A DNA stretch of 23,083 bases from CAINVV01 sp038323575 (GTDB lineage Bacteria > Bacteroidota > Bacteroidia > Bacteroidales > Prolixibacteraceae). Below are positions 18,082 to 23,083 of the stretch, in pieces (within the stretch, counting starts at the first letter, position 1; each line of letters begins with the position of its first letter). The notes under the pieces are model-generated. The model ran no database searches, had not been told where the DNA came from, and saw nothing but the letters and a program-made list of their open reading frames with translations. The DNA is taken from contig JBBQHB010000083.1 in the NCBI GenBank assembly GCA_038323575.1, positions 1 through 23,083 on the forward strand. Direction: 5' to 3'. Position numbers and translations under genes: made by a program.

Positions 18082-18149
18082 GTTTCACAGAGGCAAAAGA
18101 ATAATTACCGCTGTGGAACGCTGTGCTTCTCCGTGAAACACTGTGTAAC
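18082..18149. repeat. Four tandem 10-bp units with an inverted copy
   Basis: Four head-to-tail units follow the consensus nCTGTGnAAC at 18110-18119, 18120-18129 (ends TTC), 18130-18139 (CCGTG variant) and 18140-18149. GTTTCACAGA at 18082-18091 is the same unit in reverse orientation, so the outer parts can fold back on one another. The period is exactly 10 bp. It lies just upstream of the GH43 start codon. Nothing here encodes a plausible protein. Confidence 0.75.
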
Positions 18150-18176
18150 AATACAAAACGAGCCAAATTCAAAGTG

Positions 18177-19310
18177 ATGAGAAAGCCAAAAAACCTTTCA
18201 GCTCTTTCAATCCTGTTTCTTGCTTCAGCAGGAATTGCCGCCGCACAGCATTCTCAGGATAAATTTACCCCCGGCGAAATATGGCCCGACAACAAAGGAA
18301 TCCATATCAACGCCCACGGAGGCGGCCTACTCAAATCCGGGAAGACATATTACTGGTACGGCGAGCACAAAACCGAAGGTAAGGGTGGAAACATGGCCCA
18401 GGTCGGCGTTCACTGCTATTCCTCCAAAGATCTTTACAACTGGACCGATGAAGGGATAGCCCTGCCTGTCTCCGACGACCCGAAAAGCGAGATTGTACGT
18501 GGCTGCGTGATCGAACGCCCCAAGGTCATCTTCAACAAAAAGACCAAAAAGTACGTGATGTGGTTCCACCTGGAACTGAAAGGCCAGGGATACAAAGCCG
18601 CCAAAACAGGTGTGGCAGATTCAGACACCCCCGTCGGACCCTTCAATTATTTGAAAGCAGTCAATCCGAATGTCGGACAGTGGCCACAGAATTTTACCGA
18701 AGAGCAGCAAAACATGCAGTTCACCGAAAAACTCAAGGACTGGTCTGAGGAATGGAAAACTGCAGTTGCCAAAGGAATGTTTGTCAAACGTGACTTTGAA
18801 AAAGGCCAGATGGCGCGCGACATGGCACTTTTTGTGGATGACGACGGGAAGGCATACCACATCCATGCTTCCGAAGAAAACCTGACGCTGCATATCTCAG
18901 AATTGAACGCAGAATACACAGACTTTACGGATAAGTATGTCACCGCCGCACCGGCCGGGCACAACGAAGCGCCTGCAATTTTTAAATACAAAGGCAAATA
19001 CTGGCTGATCACTTCCGGTTGCACCGGCTGGACGCCCAATGCTGCACGTTCATTTTCGGCCGATCATATCTTCGGACCATGGACCGAGCTGGGCAATCCC
19101 TGCAGGGGAACCGAAAAGGAAATAAGCACCACTTTCGAATCACAAAGCACCTTCATCCTTGAAAACCCGAAGAAGTCCGGTCATTTCATTTTTATGGCCG
19201 ACCGTTGGCGGCCCTCCAATGCCATCGACGGCCGTTACATCTGGCTGCCAATTGAATTCGAACAGGAAAAACCTGTAATCAAATGGGTTCCTGAATGGAA
19301 ATTGAAATAA
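18177..19310 (+). CDS. GH43-family glycoside hydrolase, beta-galactosidase/exo-galactanase-like
   Basis: This 377-residue five-bladed beta-propeller enzyme has a signal peptide (LSALSILFLASAGIAAAQ, cleavage about residue 23). The GH43 elements are INAHGGGLL (44-52) followed by YYWYGEH, IERPKV (112-117), the pKa-modulating Asp in ARDMALFVDDDG (D215), and HNEAPAIF with the likely acid E264. The first blade has NAHGGG where most GH43 enzymes have the catalytic-base Asp; this is a feature I associate with the galactose-acting subfamilies GH43_24/34. A charged insert lies at about 175-211. I chose the ATG at 18177; the GTG at 18123 lies inside the 10-bp repeat and delays the signal peptide. The cytochrome gene follows after only 9 bp, so the two are probably co-transcribed. 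Confidence 0.85.
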   Translation: MRKPKNLSALSILFLASAGIAAAQHSQDKFTPGEIWPDNKGIHINAHGGGLLKSGKTYYWYGEHKTEGKGGNMAQVGVHCYSSKDLYNWTDEGIALPVSDDPKSEIVRGCVIERPKVIFNKKTKKYVMWFHLELKGQGYKAAKTGVADSDTPVGPFNYLKAVNPNVGQWPQNFTEEQQNMQFTEKLKDWSEEWKTAVAKGMFVKRDFEKGQMARDMALFVDDDGKAYHIHASEENLTLHISELNAEYTDFTDKYVTAAPAGHNEAPAIFKYKGKYWLITSGCTGWTPNAARSFSADHIFGPWTELGNPCRGTEKEISTTFESQSTFILENPKKSGHFIFMADRWRPSNAIDGRYIWLPIEFEQEKPVIKWVPEWKLK

Positions 19311-19319
19311 AATAAACAT

Positions 19320-20027
19320 ATGGAAAAAAACCCCTCCGCCACTAAAGAAGAAACCCCCCTCTTCATCCAGAAAAATTCAGCAGCCATCCGTATCTGGCAT
19401 TGGCTCACCTTTCTGGTAGTAACCTCCTTAATCCTCACTGTTCTGATGGCATCCACTGTTCTGAACCCGAGAAAAAACGTCCCGGTAATTCAAAATATCC
19501 TGAAGGAGAAGGGCATCACAGTTGACAACAACCAGTCGTTTGCTGTGGCGCACATGTACGACGATAAAATGTGGGATCTTCATAAGTTACTGGGGTACAC
19601 CCTGACATTCCTGTTTCTGGCCAGAGTGGGGATAGAATTCAGGCAGTCGGAGGAGGAAAAGAACACTGCCCGAATTAAAAAAGCGCTCCGCTCATTTTTC
19701 AATACAAGTAAGAAAACGGAGAAGAAAGAGCTCAGGCACTACCTGATCGTCAAATACAGTTACCTCCTTTTTTACGGATTACTGATGCTGATGGTGGCAA
19801 CCGGGCTGACCATTGCTTTTGGCGCAGAGATGGGGTTGACAAGTCAGGCCAGGCATTTGGTCAAAGAAATTCATGCTTTTATCCAGTATGTCATATATGC
19901 CTTCGTTTTCTTTCACCTGGTCGGTGTCATCTTAATCGACCTCGGAAAAGCAAAAGGTATCGTATCCGGCATGATCAACGGAGGACAAAAGAAAGAATTC
20001 ACCGCGAAGGACACAAAGAAGGATTGA
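19320..20027 (+). CDS. Cytochrome b561-type membrane protein
   Basis: This 235-residue membrane protein has four hydrophobic helices (about 26-46, 86-104, 143-166, 186-208). Each carries a histidine suitable for haem b ligation: H27 in IRIWHWL, H88 in DLHKLLGY, H185 in KEIHAFIQY and H199 in FFHLVGV. This pattern is that of bacterial cytochrome b561 or hydrogenase/formate-dehydrogenase cytochrome b subunits, which pass electrons between a periplasmic partner and quinone. A loop of about 40 residues with many charges lies between helices 2 and 3. The last eight codons (TAKDTKKD) fall inside the repeat arm at 20001-20017, so the natural C-terminus may have been replaced. It is sandwiched 9 bp after GH43 and 47 bp before GH2. 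The partner is unknown. Confidence 0.85.
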   Translation: MEKNPSATKEETPLFIQKNSAAIRIWHWLTFLVVTSLILTVLMASTVLNPRKNVPVIQNILKEKGITVDNNQSFAVAHMYDDKMWDLHKLLGYTLTFLFLARVGIEFRQSEEEKNTARIKKALRSFFNTSKKTEKKELRHYLIVKYSYLLFYGLLMLMVATGLTIAFGAEMGLTSQARHLVKEIHAFIQYVIYAFVFFHLVGVILIDLGKAKGIVSGMINGGQKKEFTAKDTKKD

Positions 20028-20056
20028 CAAGTCATTTATTTTGGGTCCTTTGTGGT
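20001..20056. repeat. Imperfect inverted repeat overlapping the 3' end of the cytochrome gene
   Basis: The arm at 20001-20017 (ACCGCGAAGGACACAAA) pairs with the arm at 20040-20056 (TTTGGGTCCTTTGTGGT). There are 14 Watson-Crick pairs, two G-U wobbles and one mismatch, around a 22-base loop that contains the cytochrome stop codon (20025-20027). No T-run follows on the plus strand, so an intrinsic terminator is unlikely. The sequence looks like a member of a dispersed 'AAGGACACAAAG / CTTTGTGGTT' repeat. I recall similar strings in intergenic DNA of unrelated environmental bacteria but cannot verify that here. Confidence 0.75.
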
Positions 20057-20074
20057 TAAAAAATAACTTTCAAC

Positions 20075-22903
20075 ATGAAAAAAATAATCCTTTTCACCCT
20101 AATCTGCATTTCCGCCAGCTCCTTCTCCCAGCAGAAAAAATTTCTGGAGAACATCTACACCTACATCGAAGATCCCGGCCTCTTCTCCATCAACCAGTCC
20201 CCCCCACATGTCTCTTTAGTCCCATTTGTCACAAGAGAAGAAGCCCTAAATAACAACTGGAACCACTCCTCCGGCTACCTTTCCCTCAACGGCCTCTGGA
20301 AATTCAAATGGCAGGAAACCCCTGACCTTGCACCCAAGGATTTTTTCCTCGAAAAATTCAAAGACCAGGCCTGGGACAACATCACCGTACCCGGAAACTG
20401 GGAGATGCAGGGTTTCGGCGACCCGATGTTCCGCAATGTATCACAGCCTTTCCGGTCAAATCCTCCGTTTATTCCACACGATTACAACCCTACCGGATGC
20501 TACCGCCGTACTTTTACCCTGCCCGGAAACTGGGACGGCAAGGAGGTATTCCTGCGGATGGAGGCCGTAACCTCTGCCTCCTTTATCTGGATCAACGGTG
20601 AACAGCTTGGATTTAACGAAGGCGCCAACGAACCCGCCGAATACAACATCACCAAACTACTGAAAAAAGGAACCAACACACTGGCTGTCTTCGTCACCAA
20701 ATATTCGGCCGGAACCTACCTCGAGGACCAGGATTTCTGGCGTTTGTCGGGCATTTTCAGGGATGTTTACCTGCTGGCAGTACCGACTGTCCATATCCGC
20801 GACTATTTCGTTACAACCGATCTGGACAAGGATTACCGTGATGCGCAATTAAACATCGCTGTAGACCTGAAAAATTACACTTCAAATTCCGCCAACGGAT
20901 ATTCCGTCAAAGCTACCTTGTTCGACAAAACCCGGAAACAGGTCGGTACAGCGCTCGTGTCCGGTAAAGTATCACTGAAGGACAGTGAAAACATTACCAT
21001 GAAGTTGTCGGCAAAAGTTGAGCATCCCGACAAGTGGTCTTCTGAATTTCCGAATTTGTACTCCGTTACCTTCGAATTGATCGACCCTGCCGGAAAAGTG
21101 ACCGAAGTCCTTAGCAGCAGGATCGGCTTCAAAAAGGTGGAGGTCAAACACCAGGTATTGATGGTTAACGGGGTGCCGGTCAAGCTGAACGGCACCAACT
21201 CCCACATGCAGCACCCGGACCTGGGCCATACCATGGACCTGGAGACCATCCGCAAAGACCTGATCCTGATGAAACAGTTCAACATCAACTGCGTCCGCAC
21301 GAGCCATTATCCGCCCAACATCGCCTACCTCGACCTGGCAGATGAAATGGGTATTTACATCGTGGATGAAACCGGCGACGAATCCCATGCCACCGAATAT
21401 GTCTCGAACCTTCCTGAATGGAAGAATGCCTACGTCGACCGGGTTACCGGGATGGTCGTACGCGACCGCAACCACCCTTCCGTTATCTTCTGGAGTGCTG
21501 GCAATGAAAGCGGCTTCGGCAACAACATCTGCGAGGTGATCAAAACCGGGAAAGCACTTGATCCAACCCGACTATTCATGTACGGCGGCAATTCCAACGA
21601 TGTGGCCTGGAAGAACGAAGTGCCTTGCGAGGATATCATCGGTCCAAGGTATGCCACACCTTACGAATTGCGTACCCGGATCGCGCAGGTACCTGAATCG
21701 CAGGATCCACGGCCCTCCTTTATGGATGAGTATATATCCGTAGAAGGCAATGGCGGCGGGGGTTTCGATGAATACTGGGAGGTGATCTGGAACTATCCGC
21801 GCATCTCCGGCGGCGCCATCTGGGACTGGGTCAGTCCGGGTATCCACGAAAAAATCAGGCTGCTGACCGACGATTCCCCAAACCATATCTCTGTCGCGCT
21901 GAAAGGCAGGGGCCAACTGGTTGATGGCAAATATGGCAAGGCAGTTGCCTTAACCGGACATGACCAGTGGATCGATGTTTACCGCGATCCGGCCCTGGAC
22001 ATCACAGGCAAACAGCTGACCCTTTCGCTCTGGCTCTTCCCGCGCAAATGGAACGGCAACGGACAGATGATCACCAAGGGAAGCTACCAGTTCGGACTAA
22101 ACCAGTTTAAAAAGGATTCGCTGGAGTTTTTTGTTTCCGACAACGACAAGAAGGTTTTGAAAACCGCCCTGCCGGGAAACTGGGAGAACAACTGGCACCA
22201 TGTTGCCGGAATCTGCGACGGAAAAAACATGGAAATTTACATCGACGGCATAAAATCGGGCAGCAAACCCTTTTCAGGATCCATTACAAACAAACCTTTC
22301 CCGGTCAACATCGGCAGGTTCTCAGACATCGAAGGCCAGGAATATCCCGATAAACTAAGCAATGCGCTGTTCGACAGGGTTTCCGTCTTTAACAGGGCAG
22401 TGCCGGCAACGCAACTGATGAACCCCTCACCCGGGCTGAAAGAAGAAGCACTGTTGTGGCTCGATTTCGACGAAATTCAGGAAAAAGGCGAATTTTACAG
22501 CATGGGCATCGGCGGCCGTACCTATGGCCTGATCTGGCCCGACCGCACCCCGCAGCCCGAATTGTACCAGGTAAAGAAATCGGCACAGCCTGTCCATGTT
22601 GAGCTGGTCAATCCGGCCGACGGAACGGTGGAAATCACCAACCGCTTCTCCTTTACCAACCTCCGCGACCTGAAAACAACATGGCAATTGCAGGCCGACG
22701 GCGAAATTTTACAAAAGGGTGATTTAAATTTGTCTCTGGCCGCGTTGGAGAAAGTCAAAATTAAAATTCCCTGGCAAAAACCGGCCGTTCAACCAGGTGT
22801 CGAATACAGGCTACTGGTAAGTTTTGCTTTGAAAGAAGAAAAATCTTACGCTCCGGCAGGCTTCGAAGTAGCCTGGGATGCCTGGTGTAATCGAATTGTA
22901 TAA
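20075..22903 (+). CDS. GH2 glycosidase with LamG insertion, C-terminally truncated
   Basis: This 942-residue LacZ-related protein has a signal peptide (MKKIILFTLICISASSFSQ). It has a sugar-binding domain (about 65-240), an Ig-like domain, and a TIM barrel (about 350-590) with acid/base E478 (SAGNESG) and probable nucleophile E552 (FMDEYISVEGNG). A laminin-G/concanavalin-like domain (about 603-798; SLWLFPRKWNG, NNWHHVAGICDG, IYIDGIKSG) is inserted before the MGIGGRTYGLIWPDRTPQPE segment, which is followed by a DUF4981-type domain. The protein then stops shortly after PAGFEVAWDAW, exactly where the upstream GH2 continues with about 300 more residues. The small-chain domain is therefore missing. 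In LacZ that domain closes the active site, so activity is doubtful. The last five residues (CNRIV) appear foreign. The gene is GC-rich compared with the left of the window. Confidence 0.88.
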   Translation: MKKIILFTLICISASSFSQQKKFLENIYTYIEDPGLFSINQSPPHVSLVPFVTREEALNNNWNHSSGYLSLNGLWKFKWQETPDLAPKDFFLEKFKDQAWDNITVPGNWEMQGFGDPMFRNVSQPFRSNPPFIPHDYNPTGCYRRTFTLPGNWDGKEVFLRMEAVTSASFIWINGEQLGFNEGANEPAEYNITKLLKKGTNTLAVFVTKYSAGTYLEDQDFWRLSGIFRDVYLLAVPTVHIRDYFVTTDLDKDYRDAQLNIAVDLKNYTSNSANGYSVKATLFDKTRKQVGTALVSGKVSLKDSENITMKLSAKVEHPDKWSSEFPNLYSVTFELIDPAGKVTEVLSSRIGFKKVEVKHQVLMVNGVPVKLNGTNSHMQHPDLGHTMDLETIRKDLILMKQFNINCVRTSHYPPNIAYLDLADEMGIYIVDETGDESHATEYVSNLPEWKNAYVDRVTGMVVRDRNHPSVIFWSAGNESGFGNNICEVIKTGKALDPTRLFMYGGNSNDVAWKNEVPCEDIIGPRYATPYELRTRIAQVPESQDPRPSFMDEYISVEGNGGGGFDEYWEVIWNYPRISGGAIWDWVSPGIHEKIRLLTDDSPNHISVALKGRGQLVDGKYGKAVALTGHDQWIDVYRDPALDITGKQLTLSLWLFPRKWNGNGQMITKGSYQFGLNQFKKDSLEFFVSDNDKKVLKTALPGNWENNWHHVAGICDGKNMEIYIDGIKSGSKPFSGSITNKPFPVNIGRFSDIEGQEYPDKLSNALFDRVSVFNRAVPATQLMNPSPGLKEEALLWLDFDEIQEKGEFYSMGIGGRTYGLIWPDRTPQPELYQVKKSAQPVHVELVNPADGTVEITNRFSFTNLRDLKTTWQLQADGEILQKGDLNLSLAALEKVKIKIPWQKPAVQPGVEYRLLVSFALKEEKSYAPAGFEVAWDAWCNRIV

Positions 22904-23083
22904 GTAGTCAGTACAATATGTGCTCGAAGACGCCCCATTGTTGACCTCTTTTGGAATAGTATCAAGGTTGGCTCCAAGGATCAGATTTTTAATCCAGCCT
23001 TCTGTTTTGATCATTTCAAAAACCCTTGAATGCTTGATGCCGATCACATCTTCATAGGCTCCATTTTCAAAAATATAGGCCAT
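22811..23083 (-). CDS. Partial reverse-strand gene, cut at both ends
   Basis: The frame enters from the right edge and runs leftward for 90 codons. The first 62 residues (FENGAYEDVIGIKHSRVFEM, then LGANLDTIPKEVNNGASSSTYCTDYLYN) read as a real protein of unknown family. The rest, from about 22894 to the stop at 22811, is simply antisense of the GH2 gene and reads as nonsense ending FFFFQSKTYQ. I infer that the real C-terminus was lost at the same junction that cut the GH2. The ATG at 23083 is at the window edge and need not be the start. The GASSSTYCTDY stretch vaguely recalls phage-tail or surface repeat proteins of Bacteroidota; that is too weak to name a function. Confidence 0.5.
   Translation of the reverse strand: MAYIFENGAYEDVIGIKHSRVFEMIKTEGWIKNLILGANLDTIPKEVNNGASSSTYCTDYLYNSITPGIPGYFEACRSVRFFFFQSKTYQ

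Noticed and set aside
18110..18149. CRISPR array
   Set aside because: The units are contiguous 10-mers without spacers and no cas gene is present.
18123..18176. GTG start extending GH43
   Set aside because: It lies in the 10-bp tandem repeat and puts 18 unrelated residues before a good signal peptide.
20001..20056. Intrinsic terminator after the cytochrome gene
   Set aside because: The stem has wobbles and a mismatch, a 22-base loop, and is followed by A residues rather than a T-run on the plus strand.
20041..20253. Forward 70-codon frame overlapping the second GH2 start
   Set aside because: A shadow of the GH2 gene in another frame, Pro/His-rich without motifs.
20972..21475. Reverse-strand open frame of 167 codons inside the second GH2
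   Set aside because: It is antisense to a well-supported catalytic region and arises from GC-rich codons; the protein has no recognisable features.

Overview
The window reads as part of a Bacteroidota genome. It carries a SusC/SusD pair with an STN-type SusC, sulfatases and glycoside hydrolases with signal peptides, AT-rich spacers without obvious Shine-Dalgarno sites, and genes almost all on one strand. A Bacteroidales/Marinilabiliales-type environmental bacterium would fit, but the sequence does not fix the genus. The content is a polysaccharide utilization locus (PUL), or two joined pieces of PULs.

Region 1 (about 1-6498) is AT-rich. It holds a remnant of a sulfatase C-terminus, a GH28 pectinase-like hydrolase and three complete S1 sulfatases, one of Ser type and two of Cys type, closely spaced in one direction. 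Region 2 (6686-14547) holds an STN-containing SusC, a SusD lipoprotein, a DUF6807 ('PmoA-like') secreted protein and a Tat-exported Gfo/Idh/MocA oxidoreductase. It closes with a strong 12-bp-stem intrinsic terminator at 14549-14592. Region 3 (14629-22903) becomes steadily more GC-rich. It holds a LacZ-type GH2, a gap of about 410 bp with a possible small reverse-strand gene and a 10-bp tandem repeat, a GH43 enzyme, a b-type cytochrome membrane protein and a second GH2 carrying a LamG insertion. At the right edge this last GH2 breaks off without its C-terminal domain, and a convergent reverse-strand gene breaks off at the same place, so a rearrangement or assembly junction is likely near 22886-22900.

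The genes suggest the following scheme. SusC/SusD import oligosaccharides of a sulfated, galactose- and uronate-containing glycan. GH28 cuts the uronate backbone or tips, the sulfatases remove sulfate, and the GH2 and GH43 enzymes remove beta-galactosyl-type residues. The Tat-exported oxidoreductase, DUF6807 protein and cytochrome b hint at an oxidative step on sugars in the periplasm; that part is inference. No regulator (HTCS, ECF sigma/anti-sigma), tRNA, rRNA, CRISPR array or intact transposase was seen.
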